A stretch of DNA of 64,000 nt from Treponema sp. (GCA_024402535.1 JAKSTN010000001.1:62001-126000), one strand, 5' to 3'. Shown: positions 35,682-44,790, counted from the stretch's first letter. A program made the numbers and translations. Notes: generated by a model from the sequence alone, not told the origin.

Positions 35682-36425
35682 TTATTTTGTCCATCCGTCG
35701 TACTTTGCGCACTCAAGAATCTCTTTTGCGTTTGTAACTCTGTCCTTTTCAGGCGAAGGAAGGTCATCAAGAACGTATTTAATTCCCAATTCTTTGTATT
35801 TGAATGCGCCAAGACCGTGATATGGAAGAACTTCCACGCGCTGAACATTGTGGAGAGTACGGATAAAATCACGGGTTTTGATAAGGTATTCGTCTTTATC
35901 TGTAATGCCTGGCACCAGAACGTGGCGGATCCAGATAGGTTTCTTGATTTCATCAAGATATGCGAACATTTCCCGGATATTTTTTCCTGTGTGACCTGTC
36001 AGCTTAACATGTTCTTCTTCATCAATATGTTTGATATCCATAAGAAGAAGGTCTGTTACATCCATAAGCTTCTTGAATTTTTCAAACCATTCACCTTCTT
36101 TTGTAAAAGGTGCTCCAGAAGTATCGATACAGGTGTTAATTCCCTGTTCTTTAGCTTTTGTGAAAAGTTCAAGAAGGAAATCCAGCTGGAAAAGAGGTTC
36201 ACCGCCACTTACAGTAATTCCCCCCTTTTCTCCCCAGTATGCGCGGTATTTCAAAGCATCTTTAATAAGTTCGTCAGCAGTGTAATCCTGCCCGTCAGAC
36301 ATATTCCAGGAATCCGGATTGTGGCAGTACTGACAGCGGAGAGGACATCCTGCAAAAAAAACGATAAAACGAACTCCAGGTCCGTCAACTGAACCGAAAC
36401 TTTCAAGCTTAAATACTTTTCCCAT
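35682..36425 (-). CDS. pflA: Pyruvate formate-lyase activating enzyme
   Basis: A 247-residue radical SAM enzyme that installs the glycyl radical in PflB. The [4Fe-4S] motif CxxxCxxC is seen as CPLRCQYCHNPDSW (about residues 31-38), followed by the SAM-binding GGEP in VSGGEPLFQ. AAGGAG precedes the ATG. The upstream 150 bp contain one copy of the GC-rich three-hairpin repeat, which would lie in the 5' leader if the gene uses the TATACT -10 at 36544-36539. Confidence 0.95.
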   Translation of the reverse strand: MGKVFKLESFGSVDGPGVRFIVFFAGCPLRCQYCHNPDSWNMSDGQDYTADELIKDALKYRAYWGEKGGITVSGGEPLFQLDFLLELFTKAKEQGINTCIDTSGAPFTKEGEWFEKFKKLMDVTDLLLMDIKHIDEEEHVKLTGHTGKNIREMFAYLDEIKKPIWIRHVLVPGITDKDEYLIKTRDFIRTLHNVQRVEVLPYHGLGAFKYKELGIKYVLDDLPSPEKDRVTNAKEILECAKYDGWTK

Positions 36426-36446
36426 ATACGACTCCTTAAAATAAGC

Positions 36447-36525
36447 AGGAAGGGGGAAGTCTCCCCCTCACGCGCACTTTGTTGCGCGCTACCCCTTCTA
36501 GCGGGGACACCCCGCAACGCCCCGT
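36447..36525 (-). repeat. GC-rich three-hairpin dispersed repeat, copy 1
   Basis: About 79 bp on the minus strand: GGGGCGTTGCGGGGTGTCC, CCGCTAGAAGGGGTAGCGCG, CAACAAAGTGCGCGTGAGGG, GGAGACTTCCCCCTTCCTG. It is far richer in GC than its surroundings and matches the copies at 45513 and 62636. This copy lies between the divergent pflA and methyltransferase-GNAT genes. Confidence 0.85.
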
Positions 36526-36565
36526 TACTGGGAGTTTCAGTATACAATAAACTAAAAAATAATAG

Positions 36566-36571
36566 TAGAAT
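36566..36571 (+). promoter_or_regulatory. -10 box of methyltransferase-GNAT gene, leaderless
   Basis: TAGAAT (36566-36571) is followed by 7 nt and the ATG at 36579. No good -35 hexamer is visible at the usual distance, and no Shine-Dalgarno sequence precedes the ATG. Confidence 0.45.
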
Positions 36572-36578
36572 CAACACC

Positions 36579-37667
36579 ATGAATGAAATTTCCGAAATCA
36601 AAGAATATGCTTCAAAAAATGATGTGCCAATTATGAAAGACGGCGGCATAGATTTTATGTGCGACCTGATCAAGGAAAATCATTTTACACGCATTCTTGA
36701 AATCGGATCTGCCATAGGGTATTCGGCAATCCGTTTTGCATCCGTTGCCCCGGACGTTCAGGTTACTACAGTTGAAATCGACATCGACCGATATTCAAAA
36801 GCCGTGCAGAACATTTCTGACTGCGGACTTTCAGACAGAATCAACATTTCATGTGAAGACGCTCTCCGCTGGAAACTCCCGGAAGACGCCCGCTTCGACC
36901 TGATTTTTATAGACGCCGCAAAAGCTCAGTACGTAAAGTTTTTCCAGAAGTTCAAGGAATACCTTGCAGAAGGTGGCGTAATCGTAAGCGACAATCTGGC
37001 ATTCCACGGCATGGTGGAAGATTTCAGTCTGACCCACAATTATTCCACAATCAAACTGCTCAGAAAAATAAGAAAATATGTTTCGTTCTTAAAATCAAAT
37101 CCGGAATTCAAAACAGAGTTTTTTGATCTTGGTGACGGCGTTTCTGTAAGCCGCAAAAATCCAGCCTTCAAACCAATCCAGTTTGAAAAACTTGAAAAAG
37201 GTGACACTGCCCGCATTCAAGAAATGTCGGAACTTGCCACACAGATTGTCCGCGAACACTTTGACCCAATTATCGGGAAAGCCCAGAACGATTATATGAT
37301 TTCAAAGTTCCAGACCCCGGAAGCAATTGCAGACGCACTTTACCACGGCTACCGCTATTACTTTGTTAAAGACGGCGACCGCATTGTTGGCTTCACGGCC
37401 TTTGTAAAAAAAGATGATGAAATGTACCTGAGTAAGTTCTACCTGAAAAAAGAAGAACGAGGCAAAGACTATTCCCGCTACATGCTCCGCTTTGTAGTAC
37501 AGAATGCAGAAAGCCTGAATCTGCACAACATAACTCTGCGTGTAAACAGAGAAAATCCTGCAGTTCAGGCTTACAAAAAAATCGGCTTCAATATCGTCCG
37601 GGAAGATAAAGCCGACATCGGCGAAGGCTTCTTCATGGACGACTATGTAATGGAGTTTAGGATTTAG
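36579..37667 (+). CDS. Fusion: TrmR-like O-methyltransferase plus GNAT acetyltransferase
   Basis: A 362-residue two-domain protein. Residues 1-200 are a class I SAM-dependent O-methyltransferase close to the TrmR/YrrM and catechol-O-methyltransferase group: ILEIGSAIGYSAIRFA (SAM loop), TVEIDIDR (acidic ribose contact), DLIFIDAAKAQY and VSDNLAFHG (metal-ligand region). TrmR methylates 5-hydroxyuridine of tRNA. Residues 205-362 are a GNAT N-acetyltransferase with LSKFYLKKEERGKDYSRYML (acetyl-CoA loop, short: KEERGKDYSRYML) and VNRENPAVQAYKKIGF. The frame is continuous. The pairing suggests that both reactions act on one substrate or one tRNA, which is inference. The stop overlaps the convergent stop at 37664. 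Confidence 0.85.
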   Translation: MNEISEIKEYASKNDVPIMKDGGIDFMCDLIKENHFTRILEIGSAIGYSAIRFASVAPDVQVTTVEIDIDRYSKAVQNISDCGLSDRINISCEDALRWKLPEDARFDLIFIDAAKAQYVKFFQKFKEYLAEGGVIVSDNLAFHGMVEDFSLTHNYSTIKLLRKIRKYVSFLKSNPEFKTEFFDLGDGVSVSRKNPAFKPIQFEKLEKGDTARIQEMSELATQIVREHFDPIIGKAQNDYMISKFQTPEAIADALYHGYRYYFVKDGDRIVGFTAFVKKDDEMYLSKFYLKKEERGKDYSRYMLRFVVQNAESLNLHNITLRVNRENPAVQAYKKIGFNIVREDKADIGEGFFMDDYVMEFRI

Positions 37668-39346
37668 TATCCGTCTGACATTTCGCGGTTGGCGTCTTTC
37701 TTGCAGAGCTCGTCGTAGACGAGGGAACGCTTACGAAGGTCTTCTTTAAGTTCTTTAGGGAACGGCATGTTGCGCCAGAAGATTCCGCGAACATCTTTTT
37801 CAAGACGCTGAACCCCTGTAGATTCCTTTGTCATCCACAGAATGTAATCTTCAATAAAGTATTCCTTAACGTCACCCTTCAGCTTATTCTGTTCAAAGTG
37901 CTGGAAGTACTGTCCTGTAAGACCTTCTTCCATCCAGTAATAACTGGCCTTTTCTTTTGCAACCTGCCATCTTAAATCGGCAACGGCTGTAAGGACTGCA
38001 ATCTGAAGATCACGCGGATACATTGGCACAACAATGCGGCCACGGGAAGTAACGCGGTTGTAGCGGTCAAAAGGTTCCCAGCAGAAACCGCGGTCTCCAT
38101 AAGTTGGAACCAGAAGAACATAAGGCACGATGCGGTTCGGAACATTTTTGTGAATACGATGGAATACACCAGGATCAAGGCTTTCAACCCAGCGGAGTAC
38201 TTCAATTACATTTTCACGTGTACCGGTTCCTCTTTCTGTACAATGATAGAATTCACGGGTAAACACAGGGAACTGATTTCCCTGACGTCCGATTGTCATC
38301 TTAGCCATCTGGCGCACTGTATCGAATTCTGTTTTAACGGCTTCAGTATCTGCTGTTTCAACAACAGGTCCGCCTGCTTCAATTTTATTCTGAACGTTAT
38401 CAAAGACACCTTTTGCTTCCTGATATTCAGCAAAAGCTTTTGTAAGTTCCTTATCATTTTTTGAAAGACGGTGTAGGTAGTCTGAAATATCAGCAAACTG
38501 TTTTCTCTGGAAATCTGTGTACCCCTGTTTATGAGGCTCATACCCCATGACCACCTGATGGTCCATAATGTTATCAATTCGTGTACGAAGTTCTGTTTCC
38601 AGCATTGAACGCTCGTTTTCTTTTATATTCAGAATATTTTCTGCGTTCTGCAGACGACCTGAGTTCTTTGACTGAAGCTGTGTCAGGCGTGACTGTTCTG
38701 CAGACGCCGCTTCATCAGCTGTCATATTTTTTGAATGTGCAGGTTTCTGTTCATCAGTCATGGAATTTTTCATACGACCTGAAGAAATTTCCTTAAACCA
38801 TTCATCAACGTAAAGAACAGGTTCATTTGCATCATTCTTAAGTTTGAATTTATTGAAAAGCTCCTTCTGTTCCGGACGGAACAAAGATGGAAGCAGAACT
38901 GCATAACGAAGCATCATACGCTTTGGCATTGCAAGATTCATATCTGCAGCTTTTCCTGCCATTCCGCGAAGCAATTCCCAATATGCAGTTACAATCTGCT
39001 GACGGTAAACGGTACGGTCTTTTGGATCTTTACAGGTCAGATATTTTGAAAGAATCTGATGAACACGCTGTGCCGACTGATTTTCATTTGAAAGGGCTGT
39101 CTTATAATATGCCGGATCGTTAAAAGTTTCCGAAGGTTCATCAAGATATGGATTCTGAATTGGTTCAAAACATGTAAGACTTAAATCAACTTCATGAATT
39201 GAACGGCCTGCAGAGGTTCTGTTTTCATAATCTTCTTTTGCCTTAAGTTTTAGCTCTGCAGCTTTCATATCATAACGTGTTTCTGCAACCTCACCTGGAG
39301 CATTGGACAGAAGTGCTGCGATTTCAGGATCAAGTTCGTCGCTCAT
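37664..39346 (-). CDS. Large conserved-type protein of unknown function
   Basis: A 560-residue soluble protein with no signal peptide or membrane segment. No family recognised. The middle (about 220-350) is Glu/Lys/Gln-rich and predicted coiled coil (ADEAASAEQSRLTQLQSKN, AEYQEAKGVFDNVQNK); the ends are mixed alpha/beta with many aromatics (CWEPFDRYNRVTSRG and EYFIEDYILWMTKES). The ATG at 39346 (MSDELDP) follows GGAGGTCAA, a strong ribosome-binding site; a TTG 33 nt upstream lacks one. Such large cytoplasmic proteins are common in treponemes. Monocistronic by position. Confidence 0.75.
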   Translation of the reverse strand: MSDELDPEIAALLSNAPGEVAETRYDMKAAELKLKAKEDYENRTSAGRSIHEVDLSLTCFEPIQNPYLDEPSETFNDPAYYKTALSNENQSAQRVHQILSKYLTCKDPKDRTVYRQQIVTAYWELLRGMAGKAADMNLAMPKRMMLRYAVLLPSLFRPEQKELFNKFKLKNDANEPVLYVDEWFKEISSGRMKNSMTDEQKPAHSKNMTADEAASAEQSRLTQLQSKNSGRLQNAENILNIKENERSMLETELRTRIDNIMDHQVVMGYEPHKQGYTDFQRKQFADISDYLHRLSKNDKELTKAFAEYQEAKGVFDNVQNKIEAGGPVVETADTEAVKTEFDTVRQMAKMTIGRQGNQFPVFTREFYHCTERGTGTRENVIEVLRWVESLDPGVFHRIHKNVPNRIVPYVLLVPTYGDRGFCWEPFDRYNRVTSRGRIVVPMYPRDLQIAVLTAVADLRWQVAKEKASYYWMEEGLTGQYFQHFEQNKLKGDVKEYFIEDYILWMTKESTGVQRLEKDVRGIFWRNMPFPKELKEDLRKRSLVYDELCKKDANREMSDGY

Positions 39347-39441
39347 TTGACCTCCATGAAAAATCAATACGTTTTTCAATTATAGCATATTTTCGGAGAA
39401 AACATGTGAAAAATTGAGTTAATGGATATTTTAAGGGGATT

Positions 39442-40239
39442 TTAAATATGCAGAGTAACTTCGCCGCTGGAAAGAGCCTGTTCACTTCCGTCTTTAAGCT
39501 GCACCAAAAGTTTTGCATCAGCTGTAATATCCTTTACCAATGCTTCATAACGGCCTGATTCCTGTTCTATAACCGGAGTAACAGTTACAGTTTTTCCGAT
39601 TAAGTTCGATCGGTTACGATATTCAGTCATTACATCATCAATTATGGAAGAATCAGATGATTTCAAAGAATCATAAATGCGGCACAACTCACCGGAAAGA
39701 AAATCTACAAACTGATGAATATCAGGAATTTCGGGATTATTCATATCAAATGAATCCAGGACAGAACCAGCCCTTTGGCGGATTTCTTCAGGAAAATCTT
39801 TTTCAGGTGTAAAAATATTCACGCCGATTCCAACAACAATAGCTCCAACCATTCCAGTCGTAAGATCAATTTTTCCTTCAGTCAAAATACCACATACTTT
39901 CTTTTCGTTTACGTAAACATCGTTTACCCATTTGATTGAAGTTTCTTTTCCGTAAAGTGATTTTATAACTCTGCTTACAGCAACAGCTGCAGCAGCTGTA
40001 TAAAGGGCTGGATTAAAGTTTTCAGAAACTGCAGGGCAATATATCAGACTCATGTAAACGCCTGTAACTGGAGAAAAAAACTGTCTTCCCATCCGTCCAC
40101 GGCCTGCCGACTGATGGGCCGCATAAATTACCTTTTTATGAAGAGCCTTAAACCCATCAGAAATTTGAGATACTGAATCAAGAATTCGTGATGCTTCGCT
40201 GTTAGTTGAATCAATTGTCTTGTGAAATTCTTTAATCAT
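39442..40239 (-). CDS. birA: Biotin--protein ligase without DNA-binding domain
   Basis: A 265-residue ligase that makes biotinyl-AMP and transfers biotin to carboxylase or decarboxylase subunits. The biotin-binding loop GRGRMGRQFFSP and KWVNDVYVNEKKVCGIL with its catalytic Lys are intact. There is no N-terminal helix-turn-helix, so it is the non-regulatory (group I) type. It follows the doubled P-II-like gene by eight bases and is likely its operon partner. Confidence 0.9.
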   Translation of the reverse strand: MIKEFHKTIDSTNSEASRILDSVSQISDGFKALHKKVIYAAHQSAGRGRMGRQFFSPVTGVYMSLIYCPAVSENFNPALYTAAAAVAVSRVIKSLYGKETSIKWVNDVYVNEKKVCGILTEGKIDLTTGMVGAIVVGIGVNIFTPEKDFPEEIRQRAGSVLDSFDMNNPEIPDIHQFVDFLSGELCRIYDSLKSSDSSIIDDVMTEYRNRSNLIGKTVTVTPVIEQESGRYEALVKDITADAKLLVQLKDGSEQALSSGEVTLHI

Positions 40240-40247
40240 CTTTCAGT

Positions 40248-40889
40248 TTATTTTGTGCCAAGAGAAGTAAAATCGTGAGCGTCAGCACAGAATGTAATAC
40301 CGCTTCCCGGAGTCTGAAGACATGGCAGATTCTTCACAGCCTCTATAACTGCATCACACTGATCATTTGCAACAAGAATTAAAAGGATATCTTTCTCTGG
40401 AACGATTTCCATTCCAAAAAATTTCTCATCGCCTTCTTTTGCAGTTCCACGGCCGTTAATTATTGTACCGCCCCGGGCACCTGCTGTACGGGCTGCAGCC
40501 ATGGCATCTTCCGCATATCCTTTATTTACGATCAATGTTATCAACTGGTGATCTGCAACACTATTCATTTCAGTTTTTCCTCCGCTTTCCTTTCCACATC
40601 TTATCAGCTGTGAAACATTCAATGACCATAAAACCCCGTAAGATTTTTTCTTTGTCTGAGTTGATTCAACAATTTCAGAAATAACCGCATTTTTTATTTC
40701 TTCATCTACAAGAATTAAGACCACATCTTTTCCTGCGCTTCCAAAACCAAGAAGAGAAAGCACATTACTGGAAGCAGTCCCCGTTCCCATCAAAATAGTT
40801 CCACCCCGGGCACCTGCTTTTGCGGCAGCTTTTACAATTTCGTCTCCAGTATTGTGGGGAACAATTCCTATTATAAGTCTGTAACTCAT
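40248..40889 (-). CDS. Doubled P-II-like signalling protein
   Basis: A 213-residue protein with two P-II-like halves in one chain. Each starts with a strand and then the same helix-loop: AAAKAGARGGTILMGTGTA in half 1 (about residues 21-39) and AARTAGARGGTIINGRGTA in half 2 (about 130-148). P-II-like proteins fold as trimers of ferredoxin-like units and bind nucleotides or other small ligands in a transport-control role. The short T-loop replacement means this is not classical GlnB. Its ATG overlaps the stop of the upstream DUF1538 transporter-like gene by four bases (ATGA), pointing to a joint function. Confidence 0.85.
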   Translation of the reverse strand: MSYRLIIGIVPHNTGDEIVKAAAKAGARGGTILMGTGTASSNVLSLLGFGSAGKDVVLILVDEEIKNAVISEIVESTQTKKKSYGVLWSLNVSQLIRCGKESGGKTEMNSVADHQLITLIVNKGYAEDAMAAARTAGARGGTIINGRGTAKEGDEKFFGMEIVPEKDILLILVANDQCDAVIEAVKNLPCLQTPGSGITFCADAHDFTSLGTK

Positions 40890-42415
40890 AAATCTCCCAG
40901 GCTATCAATATTCCTTTGAATACATGCAGCCCTGTTTTTAAGTTCACGGTTTTTCTTGAAACTATAAATAATTCCAAGAATCTGAATAGCAATTAACGGA
41001 GTCATGGCAACAAGAGCTATAACACCGAAAATATCATTTGATTCTGATCCACTGCAGCCTGCGGCACCCAGAGCGAAAGAAAGAACAAATGTGGAAGTAA
41101 TTGGGCCCGAAGCTACTCCGCCCGAGTCAAAGGCAATGCCGGTAAAAAGTGACGGCGAAAATATCATAAGAATAAGAGAAAGCGCATAACCCGGAATCAA
41201 AATCCATTTAAGACTAAATCCACATACCGCACGAACCATAGCAAGACCAATGGCAACGGCGGCACCTGAAGACAAGAACACAAGAAGAAGACGGCGTTTT
41301 ATGGTGCCGCCGGAAACGGCTTCCACCTGTTCTGTCAAAACCCATACTGCAGGTTCTGCGCACACAACAATTGCTCCAAGAATGAGACCTGTAATAATCA
41401 GAAGTGCGAACCAGCCGCCGCCAAAGTCAAATGCTTTTTTCCCAAGAACATATCCAAGCTGGCGGCCTGTTTCAGTGAATCCGCCATTAACGCCTACCAG
41501 GAAAAGCCAGAGTCCGACAAAGGAATAAATAATACCAATTACAATTCTTATAACCTGGCGTTTTGTCATGTGAAGTAAAGAAACCTGAAACACAACAAAA
41601 AGGAACACTACAGGCAGAACCGAAAATACAGCATCCTTCAGAATGTGAGGCATTATACTTGTAAAAGAATACATAAGTCCTTCACTACCCAAAGCGGAAG
41701 CCTGAACTATATCTGAATCCACGCCGGAACCAGATTCCTGTGAAATAAAGAAACCATAAATCAGAACTGCAAGAACCGGACCTACAGAAGTAATACCTGT
41801 AAGTCCAAAACTTTCTTTATCTCCCTGACGAACAGATGACACACCTAATCCTAATGCCAGAATGAATGGCACAGTCATAGGTCCTGTTGTAGCACCACCT
41901 GAATCAAATCCGACACCAATAAATCCTTCGGGAACAAAATGAACCAGAATAAAAATCAGGATGTATAAAACTGAAAGGGAAATCTTTATGGAAAAATCAA
42001 GGACACTACGAAGGAGTCCAAGAAGAAGAAATATTCCTACTCCACCTGCAATTACAAAAACAAAGACATTTTTATTTACTGAAGAAAAAACTGATTTTAC
42101 CTGGCTTCCAAAAACCTGAATGTCAGGCTCGGCAACAGTTACCAGAAAGCCGATTAAAAAAGCGCAGAAAAGAAGAAGTCCAAGGTTTCTTTTCTTTGTC
42201 AGTTCAGCCCCGATTCTTTCTCCCATAGGCTGAATTCCAAGATCAACACCTGCAAGAAAAATCGTAAGGCCAAGAATAAGAAACAATCCTCCTATAAAAA
42301 AACGGGCCAGCATTAGAAACGGCAGATGAGCTACCGATGCCCCAAGGAGAATAACAATAACCATTACAGGTAAAACCGAAATAACGGTTTCCTTCAACTT
42401 TTCTATGAGATTCAT
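40886..42415 (-). CDS. DUF1538-family membrane protein, internally duplicated
   Basis: A 509-residue integral membrane protein with about 14 helices. It contains two similar halves, each with the DUF1538 hallmark GFDSGGATTGPMTVPFIL (half 1) and AFDSGGVASGPITSTFVL (half 2) and an AEPDIQVF / AEPAVWVL segment. The substrate is unknown. The DUF1538 gene is coupled to the doubled P-II-like gene (four-base overlap), an arrangement known elsewhere for these two families, so the P-II-like protein probably gates the transporter. The PilZ-like gene lies 26 bp upstream on the same strand and may share a transcript. Confidence 0.87.
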   Translation of the reverse strand: MNLIEKLKETVISVLPVMVIVILLGASVAHLPFLMLARFFIGGLFLILGLTIFLAGVDLGIQPMGERIGAELTKKRNLGLLLFCAFLIGFLVTVAEPDIQVFGSQVKSVFSSVNKNVFVFVIAGGVGIFLLLGLLRSVLDFSIKISLSVLYILIFILVHFVPEGFIGVGFDSGGATTGPMTVPFILALGLGVSSVRQGDKESFGLTGITSVGPVLAVLIYGFFISQESGSGVDSDIVQASALGSEGLMYSFTSIMPHILKDAVFSVLPVVFLFVVFQVSLLHMTKRQVIRIVIGIIYSFVGLWLFLVGVNGGFTETGRQLGYVLGKKAFDFGGGWFALLIITGLILGAIVVCAEPAVWVLTEQVEAVSGGTIKRRLLLVFLSSGAAVAIGLAMVRAVCGFSLKWILIPGYALSLILMIFSPSLFTGIAFDSGGVASGPITSTFVLSFALGAAGCSGSESNDIFGVIALVAMTPLIAIQILGIIYSFKKNRELKNRAACIQRNIDSLGDL

Positions 42416-42441
42416 TCTTACTTATTTAAATATATTAATTT

Positions 42442-43332
42442 TTATTCTAAAACGTCTATTGGTTCTACAGGTTCTTCTTTATTTCTTTTTTCCATGTATG
42501 AATCATATAATCGTTCAAGGAAACTTTTACATGTATCTTGCATAAGATCATAAAGTCGTGGAACCAGAAGCTGCTGTGTAAATAAATCAAGCCCGGCACC
42601 GCCCTGATCTTTTGCAAACATGAAAACCATAAGAACGTTTTCCTCAGAAACGTCGCGGCTCATAAAATAAATTGCACTTGAACGGAAATGAAGACCTTTT
42701 ATATTCAACTGAATATCTTCTATTCTTTCATAATTCTTTAAAGTCAATTTATCCTTAGGCATGATGAACGAAAAATGAGAAACTGAAATGTCCTGCAGAA
42801 CGCCTGAATAAGTTTCTTTATTATGGGTAAAGCCAAAAGTACAACCATTGTTTCCAAGAGCACGAACACTTTTACGGCGTCCCATTGCCTGGTTTGCAAA
42901 AAGTACTTTTTCGATAATGTCAAAGTTTAATTTTTTCTGGTATTCAAGCTGGATACATCCGCAGGTAAGTCCCAGATCATAAAGATATTTGTATTCAATG
43001 CGGGCTTTTTCATCTTTATTCTGACGTTTACAGAACATTGCCCCCATAAGAACTTCGTCTCCGTGTCTTTCACGTATTCTTTTTATCATTGAATAAATAT
43101 CAACGCCCGGAATATTTGCATCCAGGTTAAAAAAGAGAATAACATCGTTAAATACAGAGATGATTATTTCGATTTTCTGTTCAAGAGAAATCTTCTTTTC
43201 GTTCTGAATAAAGTAACACTCATACCCTTCCGCAAGATAATCTTCGCAGAAACTTTCAGGGAAAATAGAAGTGTCGGGTGTTACAAATAGGGTCTTTCGG
43301 CCCGCAATAATGTCTTGTGCTGACGCTGCCAT
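42442..43332 (-). CDS. PilZ-like c-di-GMP-binding protein with receiver-like N-terminus
   Basis: A 296-residue cytoplasmic protein. The first 145 residues have the alternating strand-helix pattern of a response-regulator receiver (TLFVTPD, VILFFNLDA) but lack the phosphoacceptor arrangement. Residues 150-280 resemble a PilZ domain: the RxxxR motif is RKSVR (153-157) and the D/NxSxxG-like motif is DISVSHF (181-187) with the last Gly replaced. PilZ domains bind c-di-GMP, so it may read the level set by the EAL protein at 6266. AGGAG precedes the ATG. Confidence 0.72.
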   Translation of the reverse strand: MAASAQDIIAGRKTLFVTPDTSIFPESFCEDYLAEGYECYFIQNEKKISLEQKIEIIISVFNDVILFFNLDANIPGVDIYSMIKRIRERHGDEVLMGAMFCKRQNKDEKARIEYKYLYDLGLTCGCIQLEYQKKLNFDIIEKVLFANQAMGRRKSVRALGNNGCTFGFTHNKETYSGVLQDISVSHFSFIMPKDKLTLKNYERIEDIQLNIKGLHFRSSAIYFMSRDVSEENVLMVFMFAKDQGGAGLDLFTQQLLVPRLYDLMQDTCKSFLERLYDSYMEKRNKEEPVEPIDVLE

Positions 43333-43504
43333 GATGCACTCCTAAAAATGTAAAATCACTCTCAAAATAAAACTATTTAGTTTAGCGTCTTTTATATATT
43401 GCTTCTTTTTTTACTATATTGCTATTTGTCTATATTATAACTTAGATATCCCGAAAGTCCAACCAGAATCTTAAAATAAGAGAAATCCCCTTTATATTCA
43501 AAAA

Positions 43505-44734
43505 CTAGATAAAATGTGCCAGATTATGATGTTCAATCATCTTTGTCTTAACGGCAACAATGTAACTTCCAAACATTGCAGTTGCAGTATCAAAAAGTGC
43601 TGCAAATGAACAGATTATAGGTGCCGCAGGCTTAAGCAGAAGGAAGCTTGTTTCAAAACCTTTGCTGTAAGCTGTACAAAGTATTGCCAGAAGAACAAAT
43701 GAACTTCCGCTTGGCAGTCCTCCAAGAAGGAACGAAAGCCCGAACGCACATCCCGAAATCCACAGAACATCTTTGAATGAAATTGCAAGACTTGAATATG
43801 AGCGCCAGATTACAATAAAGCTGATTACTACCACTAATGCGGAACCACCCCGGGCAAAAATTGAAAACAGCGGATATGTAAAGCCACTTACGCGGCGGCG
43901 AATACCAAGGCTTTCCTTTCCATGACGGATATTAAGAGGAAGAGTCAGATTTGTGTCACCGCTGAAGAAACTTGTAAAAAGTGAAGTAAGGCTTGCAAAA
44001 AGGATTCTGTAAGGATGAGGATCATGACAAACGTAATAAAGAATTACAGGATAAATGATTCCAACTATCAGAACAAAATCCACAATGAACATAATGAACA
44101 TTGGTGTGTAGATGCCAGTTGCCCAGACTGAACGGAATGTGATTGTCCAGTTACACATAATGGCAATCATTCCTACAGACATTACTTCTGTGAAGAAAAC
44201 CGAAATGCCGTAAATCAGTTTTGAAAGGCTGTCCATTAAAGTAACTACCGGGCGGAATAATGTTTCATCAACTGAACTTTCCCAGCCAACAAGAAATGCC
44301 AGAAGGAATGGAACCAAAAGGAATGAACCTTCCAGAACCGCTTCAAAAGCACTGGCAGGGAAAAGGGAACGAATCATATTTCCAATTCCAAGAGTATAAG
44401 TATCTGTTACCTGATCAACTGTAATAGGAATACGTGGAAGTTTTACAATTACAATAGAAAGAACGCCCACCAGAGTCAGAATAAGTGACGAAGCTACAGC
44501 AATAAGGGCTGTCCACATGGATGTCTTTAAAATCAGTTTGGATGAACGAAGTCTGTTTACTGCAATGACTCCCGTAAAGAAAATCAATGGAACAACAATA
44601 TAGCGTCCGAAACGAATGAAGATATCAAGTATAAACGAAATGGCGGCACTGACAGACGGATTGTCTACAGGGAGAATAAGAGCACATGCAAGACCGATTG
44701 CTACACCAATGAGGTATTTTATCCAAACTTTCAT
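43505..44734 (-). CDS. Dicarboxylate/amino-acid:cation symporter (DAACS family)
   Basis: A 409-residue symporter of the SDF/GltP type that takes up dicarboxylates or acidic amino acids with sodium ions or protons. Eight to nine membrane helices are visible, with the hairpin region SLFTSFFSGDTNLTLPLNI (short: FFSGDTNLTLP) and GGLPSGSSFVLLAILC as expected for HP1 and HP2. The N-terminal ATG at 44734 (MKVWIK) is preferred: TAAAAT lies 7 nt before it. A start at 44743 overlaps that -10 box and any longer start runs into the divergent gene. Divergent from 44791. Confidence 0.85.
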   Translation of the reverse strand: MKVWIKYLIGVAIGLACALILPVDNPSVSAAISFILDIFIRFGRYIVVPLIFFTGVIAVNRLRSSKLILKTSMWTALIAVASSLILTLVGVLSIVIVKLPRIPITVDQVTDTYTLGIGNMIRSLFPASAFEAVLEGSFLLVPFLLAFLVGWESSVDETLFRPVVTLMDSLSKLIYGISVFFTEVMSVGMIAIMCNWTITFRSVWATGIYTPMFIMFIVDFVLIVGIIYPVILYYVCHDPHPYRILFASLTSLFTSFFSGDTNLTLPLNIRHGKESLGIRRRVSGFTYPLFSIFARGGSALVVVISFIVIWRSYSSLAISFKDVLWISGCAFGLSFLLGGLPSGSSFVLLAILCTAYSKGFETSFLLLKPAAPIICSFAALFDTATAMFGSYIVAVKTKMIEHHNLAHFI

Positions 44735-44741
44735 AAAGTTC

Positions 44742-44784
44742 ATTTTACCATAAAATTGCAATTTAGAGAAATCCACTATATATT
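44742..44784. promoter_or_regulatory. Divergent leaderless promoters of symporter and Rossmann-like gene
   Basis: Plus: TTGCAA (44756-44761), 17 nt, TATATT (44779-44784), 6 nt, ATG 44791. Minus: TAAAAT (44747-44742), 7 nt, ATG 44734; its -35 is weak. Only 56 bp separate the two start codons. Confidence 0.65.
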
Positions 44785-44790
44785 TAAGGC

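Noticed and set aside
43333..43504. Direct repeats CAATATA in the gap before the PilZ-like gene
   Set aside because: Short and AT-rich, so chance is likely; no consistent spacing with a promoter.
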